Positions 1 to 9,502 of a DNA stretch of 64,000 nucleotides are shown piece by piece. The position numbers and the translations under genes are program-made. Under the pieces are notes generated by a model that did no database searches, was not told the DNA's origin, and saw nothing but the letters and a program-made list of their open reading frames with translations. The DNA is taken from the NCBI RefSeq assembly GCF_014529535.1, contig NW_023503408.1, positions 496,001 to 560,000 of the forward strand. Direction: 5' to 3'. The DNA is from Bradysia coprophila. Taxonomy: Eukaryota > Arthropoda > Insecta > Diptera > Sciaridae. Every line of letters begins with the position of its first letter. The first letter of the stretch is position 1.

Positions 1-167
1 TGTATATTTGGTGCATTGTCTCTGGCATTGACCACATTTGCTTGAAATCTCTCTTTCCAAATCCATGGCATCCAAGCATGTTGACTTGCTGGTACTGGAA
101 TCCAAGGCTGACATTGTCCAACGCAATATGCAACCAGCAGTGGAATGAGAGCGACAACGATTTTCAT
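1..167 (-). CDS. First exon of a secreted protein, truncated by the window edge (SGNH/GDSL hydrolase possible)
   Basis: Seen: on the minus strand an ATG at 165-167 opens a frame that stays open for 55 codons to the window edge. It begins with a textbook signal peptide (MKIVVALIPLLVAYCVG, residues 1-17), then a Trp/Pro-rich stretch with W-I-P-V-P and M-P-W-I-W, ending N-A-R-D-N-A-P-N-I. No stop and no obvious donor site occurs before base 1, so this is an incomplete first exon. Upstream, a GATAAAT box (213-219) lies about 33 nt before a TTAGTT initiator-like motif (183-188), which supports the start. Inference: a tryptophan-rich segment followed by 'APNI' resembles the region just before the G-D-S block of secreted SGNH/PAF-acetylhydrolase-like enzymes, but that block would lie outside the window, so the function is a guess. 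The open frame and signal peptide are the firm part. Confidence 0.6.
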   Translation of the reverse strand, partial: MKIVVALIPLLVAYCVGQCQPWIPVPASQHAWMPWIWKERFQANVVNARDNAPNI

Positions 168-394
168 TTCAAATTTTGATTAAACTAATTGTACATGGCA
201 AAGATCTTCAACATTTATCACACACCCAGTACCGTTTATCTTACCAGCTGCTGATACCGCACCAATCACGAATATTTTTACGTTTATTTCGCTGATAGTA
301 ACTTATCAAAAAGAAGATTGTTGGTGTAGGTTCTCATGATATTACCGTCAGGGCCGTACTGGGTACCAACAGGATAAAGGACCTTCTGACAATG
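168..394. other. Intergenic spacer upstream of the secreted-protein gene
   Basis: Holds the presumed minus-strand promoter described with the first gene. Nothing else is recognisable before the HINE starts at 395. Confidence 0.4.
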
Positions 395-1855
395 TTTAGC
401 CCCGTACGAAGTACGAAGGGGCTTATAGGATTACGATGCCGTGTGTAATTGATGGAATTCGAAGCAGACGGTAAGGGCAAAGTGTTTGCCTATGTTCATA
501 GATGACGAATCCGCAATAAAAATTTGGGCCGTCTGTCCGTCTGTCCGTCACGTCGATATCTTGAGTAAATCAAATCCGATTTCAAAATTTTTTTTTTCCC
601 TGAAATATAGTCGAAATAGTGAGGCTAAGTTCGAAGATGGGCATATTCGGGTCGGCCCTTCGTGAGTTAGGGCCACCTAAGTGATTTAAGGTTTTTTGGT
701 GATATTTATGGCAAAAAAAAAAACGATGGAAATGTAAATGACACGGCAAATGATAGGTATTGTCAATACCAATCCAGGAAAAAAAAGTTTTTTTAAATCG
801 GGTGAGTGGACCGTGAGTTAGGGCCTTAGAAGTGAAAAGCTACTAAGGCCCTATGTGTATTTTACATAGAACTCAAGTAAATTTCATACGTTTTTCGTAA
901 TTTTTGTGTCATTTGGAAGGTAATCAGAAGCCGAATAGAATGTTGTTGAAAAAAAAATTAAATTTGGGTCCTCGGACTAAGGCCGCTACTAGGGCCCTAT
1001 GCGTATTTTACATATAACTCGAGCAAATTTCATCCGTTTTTCGTAATTTTTGTTTCATTTGAAAGATAATCGAACACCGAATAGAATGTTGTTGAAAAAA
1101 AAAAATTTGGGTCCTTGGACTAAGGCCGCTACTAGGGCCCTATGTGTATTTTACATTGAACTCGAGTAAATTTCATTCGTTCTTCGTAATTTTTGTGTCA
1201 TTTGGAAGGTAATCAAAGGCCGAATAGAATGTTGTTGAAAAAAAATTAAATTTGGGTCCTCGGACTAAGGCCGCTACTAGGGCCCTATGCGTATTTTACA
1301 TATAACTCGAGCAAATTTCATCCGTTTTTCGTAATTTTTGTTTCATTTGAAAGATAAATAATCGAACACCGAATAGAATGTTGTTGAAAAAAAATTAAAT
1401 TTGGGTCCTTGGACTAAGGCCGCTACTAGGGCCCTATGTGTATTTTACATATAACTCGAGCAAATTTCATCCGTTTTTCGTAATTTTTGTTTCATTTGGA
1501 AGGTAATCAAAGGCCGAATAGAATGTAGTTGAAAAAAAAATTAAATTTGGATCCTCGGACTGAGGCCGATACTAGACCCTATGTGTATTTATACTCAATA
1601 AATTAAAATTTTAGGGTATTTGAAATTTTTGTTTTATTTGAAAGGAACGTCGTACGGAGCTTCGTAATTGCGCTATGCGCAATTTCTAAGATGTACACAT
1701 TACATAATAATTTTACTTTAACTACTTTAACCGGCGCATAGGCTTACGGTCAAAGTAGGGTGACAGACGCACTAGGGTCACGTACGCAATAGATATACGG
1801 GTTTGTACGGGGCTCAGTCGCAGCAAACGCTCCGACTGTTCTGATGGCTCGTTTT
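395..1855 (+). mobile_element. Helentron-derived non-autonomous element (DINE-1-like HINE), copy H1
   Basis: Seen: the 5' end has a short hairpin (TTTAGCCCCGTACGAAGTAC followed by GGGGCTTATA), then a conserved block and a short GTCY microsatellite (GTCTGTCCGTCTGTCCGTC, 528-547). The core has tandem ~145-bp units. A palindrome AATTGCGC-TAT-GCGCAATT follows, and the 3' end carries a stem CAGTCG...CGACTG just before TTCTGATGGCTCGTTTTT. Known: a 5' terminal palindrome, a GTCY microsatellite and a subterminal 3' stem-loop without target duplication are the hallmarks of DINE-1/HINE elements mobilised by Helentrons. No coding capacity. This copy is a diverged subfamily relative to those at 7411-9502. 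The assignment to Helentrons is inference from structure; the family itself is certain because at least ten copies occur in the window. Confidence 0.7.
841..1570 (+). repeat. Core tandem array of HINE H1, ~145-bp units with an alternating A/B pattern
   Basis: The motif CTACTAGGGCCCTATG recurs at about 841, 986, 1129, 1274, 1423 and 1568 (spacing 143-149). Neighbouring units differ in a fixed set of positions and alternate: 'gtgtca...ggaaggtaatc..aggccg' (A) with 'gtttca...gaaagataatcgaacaccg' (B). Confidence 0.8.
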
Positions 1856-2722
1856 TCGGAACATGTTTGTTCCCAAAGCTTCGAAATAGTTGGGAATGAA
1901 GGCTGATGGGAAGATTCGTCGTGTATGAACGATTACAGAGTTCATAGAGAGGAGCAAGTTGTCAAGTGGAAGTGGTTCCCAGCTCATCATCCTGAGCTAC
2001 AATTAAGAATAGGATAAGAAGTCACAAAAAACTTTGGTATTTTCGGCGATTTCTGTTATTAGGGACTGAATTTGTGAGGATCTATTAGATGAGGAAGAAT
2101 GGCAAAATAGATTTTCTCGCGAATCGCTCCCAATTGTGTAGTTCAATAATTTTGGGAGTTTTATCGTTTTTTTTGGGTGCCCTTCTGGACCTTTTAAATT
2201 ACTGAGTTGGTACTGGTTGGTTCCTAAAATCTTATCAGTCCTTAAAGTTCACCAGCTTGCCAGTTTTAAAACTTCTAGATATTCAGGAATATTTCAAGTC
2301 TTTTGGCCTTTCTGGACTTTTTGGGATTATTGAGTTGGTAGGTTGGTTTCATCCGATTCCATCACTCCACATGGTGCAACATCTTTCCAGTTTAGTTTGT
2401 GAGCAGGGGCAGAGATATCGGACGAGAGAAATTTTTAAGGTGCCGTGCGACAGCTCTACACACACAACTACACCAAATTTGACCCGACTCAGCCAGCTGT
2501 CTATTTGTGTATACGTCTGACAATCATTTTTTTCTGCTGCGGTTGCGTTTCGAACCCCCACACTTGCAACTCAAACGAATAATGGAAATCAAACGAGTTA
2601 ACCATTACGCCATTGAGTTGACCTAAAGGGCCGTTAATATCCCGTTAAAAGTTCACAATAACCCGATTTAATTGTTGACAAGCAATTCTTTATTGAATTG
2701 TAGTAACTAAATGATTTTCCTG

Positions 2723-3177
2723 CTAGCGCCACAAACCCGACCACAATCTCCAATCCTGAGGGATTGTTATGTCTTCAAAGGTTTGCGGCTGTCTAATTTT
2801 CTCAATCTTTACGTCATCCATTGCTTGAGTGACTGGAGGTTCCATTTTCGTAACCTTGGGCGGAAGAGAAACTGGTGGTTGTTTCTTCGTAGTCTCCGGA
2901 GGACTGCTTAAAAAGCAGCAACGTAGACCAGCATCACATCTGCCGGTGGGCGAAACTAGAAAACCATCACATGATTTTCTGCACCCAAGAAGTGGATCGA
3001 ATATTCTGCCAAGGTAACAATATCCGTCTGAAATAAGGTTATTGGAAATTGTATTTGGCTCATACTTGGTAATTTTGCCCCAAAGATGGAGATCAACTTA
3101 CTTTCAGCTTGGCCATGAACCAAACCCAGAGCTAAAACTTCTACCACAAATAAAACTTTATATTTTGGGAAGAACAT
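2723..3177 (-). CDS. Secreted six-cysteine peptide with beta-defensin-like cysteine spacing, copy 1 (2 exons)
   Basis: Exons, minus strand: 3177-3102 and 3027-2723; 74-bp GT/AG intron; 126 residues, frame-consistent to a TAG stop. Residues 1-22 are a signal peptide (MFFPKYKVLFVVEVLALGLV...). The mature domain has Cys29, 41, 45, 56, 62 and 63: C-x11-C-x3-C-x10-C-x5-C-C. Known: beta-defensins have C-x(4-8)-C-x(3-5)-C-x(9-13)-C-x(4-7)-CC, so only the first loop is longer here. The domain has several Arg/Lys residues; a 63-residue Pro/Lys/Thr-rich tail ends in D-D-V-K-I-E-K-I ... L-W-R. A TATA box and TCAGT initiator lie upstream and AATAAA follows (plus 2689-2694). An antimicrobial or other secreted defence role is inference; a protease inhibitor or another disulfide-rich fold is possible. 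The gene is missed by single-frame reading because the intron splits it. Confidence 0.75.
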
Positions 3178-3211
3178 TTGTGTTGATTTGTAAGTAGCAA
3201 TATTTAAGCCA

Positions 3212-3247
3212 ACTGATTTGCTGTTTATCTCTAGTCTCGTTTAAATA
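3212..3247 (-). promoter_or_regulatory. TATA box and TCAGT initiator of six-cysteine gene 1
   Basis: On the minus strand TATTTAAA (plus 3240-3247) lies about 33 nt before the A of TCAGT (plus 3212-3216), 37 nt upstream of the ATG. This is the canonical arthropod core-promoter arrangement. An AGATAA (GATA-type) site lies between them; no convincing kappa-B site was seen. Confidence 0.6.
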
Positions 3248-3432
3248 GACCTAACACCCAGGAGAAACGAAGTCACATTAAATGTTTATGACTGCAATTT
3301 CCGTATGACCTATGGCGTGTTCGACTTTTATTGCATTGAAATCAACTAAAAATTTATCTTTCCGGCAAAGTTTAAAACATTTTCACATATGTCACCATAG
3401 CCTCGACCATAGCACTCTAGCTTCCGAGCTGA

Positions 3433-4011
3433 AATGAGATCGTCTGTTCGAATGCAATTATGTAGATCGATGTATACACCTACACCGCACAATTTACCAA
3501 TCGAATGTTAAAAGCTAATGTCCCTAGTTAACTGGACTTTTACGTACATATTTTGTCGTATCACCCATCGAGACCAGTCGATTTTTTCGCCAGTCGCCCG
3601 TTTACCATCTGTATTGCCTCCGCTTTCCAGCAGTTACTTGACAGTTGCAATTAAAACAATGCAAAAGTCATCTAAGCAATAGAAACGTCACGTCAATGGA
3701 GGCAAAACGGACGACGGTGAATTCAACCTTAAGGTGGCCTCACAGTCATCGGTTTTCCATCCGTTTTGCCTCCTTTCTGCAAACGGCACATCAGCAAACA
3801 TCGCATCGTAAGCCTTGCTGCTAGATCAGAACTATCAGTTTCGCCAAATCGAATCCTAAACAGAACATGTTGAGTAGAATCACCACCGATGCCATAGTTC
3901 ACACCACCTCTTGATAAATAATGCTCATCCCATAAATCAGTTGCCATCCAGCTGTAGCCTTCTCTGCCGTAATTCGCATAAAAGACTAAGTGAAATTTTC
4001 ATGTTTCCACA
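3433..4011. other. Spacer between the two duplication copies
   Basis: No gene recognised. Open frames here are short and lack conserved motifs. Confidence 0.4.
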
Positions 4012-4145
4012 AGTTTGTTCCCAACACTCAGAAATATCAGGAAGTGAAGCTGATCTTCTTCCCACTTCGACAACTTCGTCGTGGATGAGCGATGATAGAG
4101 TTCATCGAGAGGGGCAAGTTGCTAAGGGTGAGAATACTTTGCCAG

Positions 4146-5621
4146 TGTTGGAATATGCACTTGCTGCAATTCTACTTGATAATTCTGAGAAGTAGTCCGA
4201 ATGAATATAAGGACTAAGTAACCATAGTTAAGGGGCCATTCACAAATTACGCACTCATCTAAGGGGGGAGGGGGGTCTCAGAAATTAGACATTTTTATAT
4301 GAAAAAACGCGTGCGAAACGGGGGGATGGGGTCAAAAATTACCCGTCCACCGCGTGCGTAATTTATGGATGGCCCCTAAGATGAAAATTGTATTTATCAC
4401 GTTTCAATAAACAGCCGAAAGGTGGGTTTGTGTTTTATTGGAAGTCCGGGTACAAGTTCTACAACTGCCAACAGGTTATGGTCCCAGGTTATACATTTGG
4501 TTACTAAATGTTTTAGTGGAGCGGGTTAAAAAAAAACGCTTGTGATGGCTCAGGAGAAAGTTTTATCGTGGTAACGGCGGAAACAGTTACGGAAGTGCTC
4601 TGGTAAGAGCAAGAGTTTCAATGGTCAAGCCGACAATGGTTTCAATATTCCAATATTCAAGTCGGAGGGCAAAAGCTGGTATTATTAGGAAAATGAACAT
4701 GGCGGTAAAGTCAATGAAATGTTTGACGAGATGGACATGACGGTAAAGTCAATCGGCAGTGTGGCCGATGGTTCATAGTCAATTGAACGGTTGCTAAAGA
4801 TCCGAAATAATGGGCAATGGAAAATGGGTGAGCAGTATATCTCACAATGATGGCATTAAATTCCAAGTATGGCGTCGTTTCGTCTGAGGAGGTAGTCACA
4901 AAAGTGGTGGTGGTGAACTGCAAGTATGGCGTGTTGGTTTTGTCTGAGGAACTAGTCACAAACGAATATGGTCGAATGAGTACAAATGGTCGAATGAGTA
5001 CAAATAGTCGAATTGGTACATACAATGGATGTAATGCTACAAGGTCGAAATGGTGCAAGGTCTATACGGTACGAGGTCGAAAAGCGATAACTGGGTGAGC
5101 GGTTAAATCTCACAACGAAGTGGTAACTAGGCACATGAAGAAAATGAAGATGTCGATTCAATACGGCGATGGTCGAAAATTGGTCGTTTGCTTCAATTTA
5201 GTGGGAGAATATCTTATGCGATGTGCGATTGAAGCGTCGTTGGTTGTTCAAATTGACTGCGATATACAGTTGAAGAGTCAGCATTCTAATGTGGTCGATG
5301 GTTCAGTTTCTTTGTTTTTGTCGTACAGAGGAATCGGTCAAGACAATGAGTTAGTCGGTGGTAACAATCGAAATCAAGATCAAGATCATGGCACTTGTCA
5401 TGATGCAAGCATTATATCAATTTAGTGGGAGTGTTGCAATATGCACTTGATAATTCAGAGAAGTAGTTTGAATGAATATGAGGACTAAGTAACCATAGTT
5501 AAGATGAAAATTGTATTTATCACTTTTCAATAAACAGCCGAAAGGCAAAGTTGTGTTTTATTGGAAGTCCGGGTATAAGTTCTACCCGTAATATCCTGCA
5601 GCCAATCCACAACTTCCAACA
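4146..5621 (+). mobile_element. Short non-autonomous Ty1/copia-type LTR element
   Basis: Seen: the 5' LTR (4146-4473) starts TGTTGGAATATGC and ends CTGCCAACA. It is followed directly by a primer-binding site GGTTATGGTCCCAGG (4474-4488), close to the copia site that pairs with a fragment of initiator tRNA-Met. The 3' LTR (5432-5621) starts TGTTGCAATATGC and ends CCAACA, preceded by the purine run AGTGGGAG. The whole is flanked by the 5-bp target duplication GCCAG (4141-4145 and 5622-5626). Both LTRs contain CAATAAACAGCCG. The internal ~0.96 kb has no pol domains, only low-complexity remnants with a short gag-like start near 4640-4700, so mobility would need enzymes in trans. The LTRs differ by indels, so insertion is not very recent. 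The 5' LTR carries a MITE. Confidence 0.8.
4232..4376. mobile_element. 145-bp MITE with TAA target duplication inside the copia-like 5' LTR
   Basis: Terminal inverted repeats GGGGCCATTCACAAATTACG and, from the other end, GGGGCCATCCATAAATTACG. TAA flanks both sides (4229-4231, 4377-4379). The 3' LTR keeps the empty site CATAGTTAAGATG at 5495-5507. A 3-bp TAA duplication fits the PIF/Harbinger type, by inference. Confidence 0.8.
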
Positions 5622-5721
5622 GCCAGCCCATCATCCCGAGCTACAATTGAGAATAGGGTTGGTAGTCACAAAAAATGTTTGCATTTTCAGCGATTTCTGT
5701 AAGAAACTGAATTCTCACGGT

Positions 5722-5998
5722 CCCCCTGAACCAAAATAAAGTTTTGATGAAAATGCACCCAAAAATTGATTGCTGTTCTCAATAGAGGGACCCTAGGGGA
5801 GTTCAAAACGATGGTCCGTTAAGCTGGACCAGATGCTACCCCAACCCCATACAACTAAGAAAAAAATATATGGGATGGGGAAGCATCTGGTCCAGCTTAA
5901 CGGACCATCGTTTTGAACTCCCCTAGGGTCCCTCTATTTAGAACAGCAATCAATTTTTGGGTGCATTTTCGGTAAAACTTTATTTTGGTTCAGGGGGG
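5722..5998. repeat. Near-perfect 0.28-kb hairpin (arms ~130 bp)
   Basis: The left arm starts CCCCTGAACCAAAATAAAG and reads inward through AACGATGGTCCGTTAAGC; the right arm is its reverse complement, ending CTTTATTTTGGTTCAGGGGG. The loop is about 20 bp, A-rich. Mismatches are few (a small asymmetry near 'gatgaaaat'/'attttcggt'). It lies only in duplication copy 2, so it arrived or formed after duplication, or was lost from copy 1. Confidence 0.8.
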
Positions 5999-6773
5999 GG
6001 GGTGTGTTCTTGAGGTCAGATGAGGAAAAATAACAAAAAATATTTCTCCCGAAGCTGATCCGCTCTCACTTGTGTAGTTCTAGAATTTGGAGAGTTTTAC
6101 CCTTTTTTTCGGGCTTCCGTTTTACTTCTGGACCTTCTAAATTATTGAGTTGGTCCTGGGTTGGTTCTTACAATCTCATAACTGCTCTTAGTTCACCAGC
6201 TTTCCAGTTTTAGAACTTTAGGATTTTCAGGAGTTTTTCATGTTTTTTCTGGGTTTCTTTTCGGACGTTTGGCATTATTGAGTAGGTACTAGGTTGCTTC
6301 CTACGGTTCCATCACTCCACATGGTCCAGCATTTTCTTAGTTCTAGAACTTATGAAGAATTTTTCTGTTTTCCTTCTATACTTTTGAGATTATTGCAGTG
6401 ATGGTTGGTTCCTACACAGCAGTTGACCAAAACGGTAATGTAACTTCAAAAGCTTTAACACAGTTTGTGATATAATGGGAGAAGCAGCATTAGAGATATC
6501 GGGCGAAAGAAATTTTTGAGGTGCTGTGCACAGAGCTTCTCGTGCGGGCGTTAAACGCTCAGCTCTAGTTCTTAGTTCGAATAGATGCGGAAATCTTGTT
6601 GGTAGAACATAAAAAATATGTCCGTGATCGGACAAAACGAGCAAATTTTTGTTTTAAAAATAAAAATCGAGCGTCGGGTCGACCGGACACAGCCACCTTT
6701 ACAATAAGCTGGTTCATTTGTTGACAAGACAAGTAATTCTTTATTAAATGGCAGAACATAACTGATTTTACTG

Positions 6774-7126
6774 CTAGCGCCACAACACCGACCACAGCGG
6801 CGGTTTTATTTTTTCAATCTTTACGTCATCGATTACTTCAGGGACTGGAGGGTTGCTTAAAAAGCAGCAACTTAGACCAGCATCACATTTGCCGGTGGGC
6901 GAAACTAGAAAACCATCACATGATTTTCTGCATCCAAGAAGTGGATCGAATATTCTGCCAAGGTAACAATATCCGTCTGAAATAAGGTTATTGGAAATTG
7001 TATTTGGCTCATACTTGGTAATTTTGCCCCAAAGATGGAGATCAACTTACTTTCAGCTTGGCCATGAACGAAACCCAGAGCTAAAACTTCTACCACAAAT
7101 AAAACTTTATATTTTGGGAAGAACAT
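6774..7126 (-). CDS. Secreted six-cysteine peptide with beta-defensin-like cysteine spacing, copy 2 (2 exons)
   Basis: Exons, minus strand: 7126-7051 and 6976-6774, with a 74-bp intron whose sequence looks identical to that of copy 1; 92 residues, TAG stop. The six cysteines are at the same positions (29, 41, 45, 56, 62, 63). Within the first 63 residues I count three replacements relative to copy 1 (Leu19Phe, Arg55Lys, Arg61Ser) and one silent change (Gly40 codon). The tail is 34 residues shorter but keeps D-D-V-K-I-E-K-I and the terminal L-W-R. AATAAA follows (plus 6738-6743). The promoter is the same as in copy 1. Both genes look functional. The same caveats on function apply. Confidence 0.75.
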
Positions 7127-7160
7127 TTGTGTTGATTTGTAAGTAGCAATATTTAAGCCA

Positions 7161-7196
7161 ACTGATTTGCTGTTTATCTCTAGTCTCGTTTAAATA
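7161..7196 (-). promoter_or_regulatory. TATA box and TCAGT initiator of six-cysteine gene 2
   Basis: TATTTAAA (plus 7189-7196) and TCAGT (plus 7161-7165), the same spacing and surrounding sequence as in copy 1, so the core promoter was duplicated with the gene. Confidence 0.6.
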
Positions 7197-7410
7197 GACC
7201 CAACACCCAGGAAAAAACGAAGTCACATTAAATGTTTATGACTGCAATTTCCGTATGGCCTATGGCGTGTTCGACTTTTATTGCATTGAAATCAACTAAA
7301 AGTTTATCTTTCCGGCAAAGTTTAAAACATTTTCACATATGTCACCATAGCCTCGACCATAGCACTCTAGCTTCCAGGTTGAATCACGGTATGATTGAAC
7401 CATATTTAAT

Positions 7411-8404
7411 AAAAACAAGGCATCAGAACAGTCGGAGCGTTTGCTGCGACTTAGTCCCCTACGACCCGTAATCCTATTTCGTCCGTAACCATAATACGTC
7501 CGTAGCCGTAATACGCCCGGAACCCTAATACGTCTACAACCCTCTAGTGCGTCTGTTTCCAAAATAAAATGCAAGTCAAGTTGGGCATGGTCAAATTTAC
7601 TGAAAGTGTTCATTTTTAAAATTGCGCATAGCGCAATTAAGAAAGCCCGTACGAAGTACCTCTCAAATAAAACCAACAATTCACGATATTATTTTAGAAA
7701 CCCAAAATTTTTTGCCAACTTTCTATTGGGTATTCAATTACCTCTCAAATGAAACAAAAACTAGCAAAATCGGATGAGATTTACTCGATTTATGTGCAAA
7801 AAACACTTAGGGCCGAGTGGCGGCCTTAGTCCAAGGGCCCAAATTTGAAACTTTTTTTGCCATCATTCTATTCGGCATTCAATTATCTCTCAAATGAAAC
7901 AAAAACTAGCAAAATCGGATGAGATTTACTCGATTTATGTGCAAAAAACACTTAGGGCCGAGTAGCGGCCTTAGTCCAAGGGCCCAAATTTGAAACTTTT
8001 TTGCCACGTTCTTTTCGGTATTCAATTACCTTCCATAAAAAACTAAATCTAGCAAAATCGGATGAGATTTTCTCGATTTATGTGCAAAAAACACTTAGGG
8101 CCGAGTAACGACCTTTGATCCCTCCCAACAAGCCTGCGTTGCATCTTACCCAAAAACAATGTTCAGCAACTTTGTTCTACTCGTCAATACCTTTCATTTG
8201 ATAAGCAGCTATTGCGTGCGTATTTCGGTAGATATCGTCGAAAAACTAAAAAACACCTGTAGGGCCCGAGCTCTGTAAGGGCCGACCCTACCATGCCCAT
8301 TTTCGAACTTGACCTTACTTTTGTCGATACCAATCGGGGAAAAAAAGAATTTTGAAAAAAGGTTGTGATTTACTCAGGCTAGAGGGGTCACAGATAGACG
8401 GACA
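7411..8404 (-). mobile_element. HINE copy H2, 5'-truncated, minus strand
   Basis: The 3' terminus (AAAACAAGGCATCAGAACAG read on plus) is at 7411. The core has about three ~138-bp units with GGGCCGAGTAGCGGCCTTAG. The copy stops within the microsatellite (GATAGACGGACAT), where H3 begins head to head. Confidence 0.75.
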
Positions 8405-9502
8405 TTTTTAGCCCCGTACGAAGTACTGGGGGCTTATAAGATTAATATGTCGTTTGTAACATGTTGAATTGGAAGCAGACGGTAAGGGCAAAGCATTTGT
8501 CTACGTTCATAGATAACGAATCCACAATAAAAAAAATGTCCGTCTGTCCGTCTGTCTGTCTGTGACCCCTCTAGCTTGAGTCGATTGGTATCGACAAAAG
8601 TAAGGTCAAGTTCGAAAATGGGCATGGTAGGGTCGGCCCTTCCAGAGCTAGGGCCCTATAGGTGTTTTTCAGTCTTTCGGCGATATCTACCGAAATACGC
8701 ACGCAATGGCTGCTTGTGATATATCACATGAAAGGTAGAACAAAGTTGCTGAACATCGTTTTTGGGTAGGATGCAACGCGGGCTTGTTGGGAGGGCTCAA
8801 AAGTCGTTACTCGGCCCTAAGTGTTTTTTGCACATAAATCGAGTAAATCTCATCCGATTTTGCTAGTTTTTGTTTCATTTGAGAGATAATTGAATGCCGA
8901 ATAGAGTGATGGCAAAAAAAGTTTCAAATTTGGGCCCTTCGACTAAGGCCGCTACTCGGCCCTAAGTGTTTTTTTGCACATAAATCGGGTGAATCTCATC
9001 CGATTTTGCTAGTTTTAGTTTTTTATGGAAGGTAATTGAATACCGAAAAGAACGTGGCGAAAAAAGTTTCAAATTTGGTCCCTTGGATTAAGGCCGCTAC
9101 TCGGCCCTAAGTGTTTTTTTGCACATAAATCGAGTAAATCTCATCCGATTTTGCTAGTTTTTGTTTCATTTGAGAGGTAATTGAATACCCAATGGAAAGT
9201 TGGCAAAAAATTTTGGGTTTCTAAAATAATGTCGTAAATTGTTGGTTTTATTTGAAAGGTACTTCGTACGGGCTTTCGTAATTGCGCTATGCGCAATTTT
9301 AAAAATGAACAGTTTCAGTAAATTTGACCATGCCCAACTTGACTTGCATTTTGGTAACAGACGCATTAGAGGGTTGTACACGTATTAGGGTTGCGGGCGT
9401 ATTACGGCTACGGACGTATTATGGTTACGGACGAAATAGGATTACGGGTAGTACGGGGCTAAGTCGCAGGAAACGCTCCAACTGTTCTGATGCCTTGTTT
9501 TT
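8405..9502 (+). mobile_element. HINE copy H3, full length
   Basis: Starts TTTTTAGCCCCGTACGAAGT with the palindromic 5' end, GTCY microsatellite at 8538-8567, about three tandem core units, the GCGCTATGCGC palindrome (9285-9295), and ends with the CAGTCG-like stem (slightly degenerate) and TGCCTTGTTTTT. Confidence 0.75.

Larger units (their letters stand above)
1861..3432. repeat. Segmental duplication, copy 1 (contains six-cysteine peptide gene 1)
   Basis: This block matches 4012-7377 in the same orientation, from 'gtttgttccca' on the left to 'cactctagcttcc' on the right (here ending about 3432). Identity is moderate on the left and almost complete over the gene (about 2880-3430 against 6840-7377). 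Copy 1 lacks the copia-like element and the 5.7-kb hairpin found in copy 2, so it preserves the copia empty site (near 1979-1990). Within 2130-2400 there are degenerate ~115-bp units ('ctggac...attattgagttggta...ggttggtt') also seen at 6100-6400 and in intron 2 of the GH3 gene (about 53000-53220). Confidence 0.75.
4012..7377. repeat. Segmental duplication, copy 2 (contains six-cysteine peptide gene 2)
   Basis: Direct-orientation paralogue of 1861-3432, about twice as long because it carries a copia-like element (4146-5621) and a large hairpin (5722-5998). After 7377 homology to copy 1 stops abruptly; HINE H2 starts 34 bp later. Confidence 0.75.

Noticed and set aside
2829..3017. Plus-strand frames overlapping the six-cysteine gene
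   Set aside because: Shadows of the spliced minus-strand gene; they lack domains, and splice signals and cysteines fit only the minus strand.
4711..5425. Frames of 83-115 codons inside the copia-like element
   Set aside because: Low-complexity repeats (GTACAAATGGTCGAATGA-type) in the internal region; no gag or pol domain.
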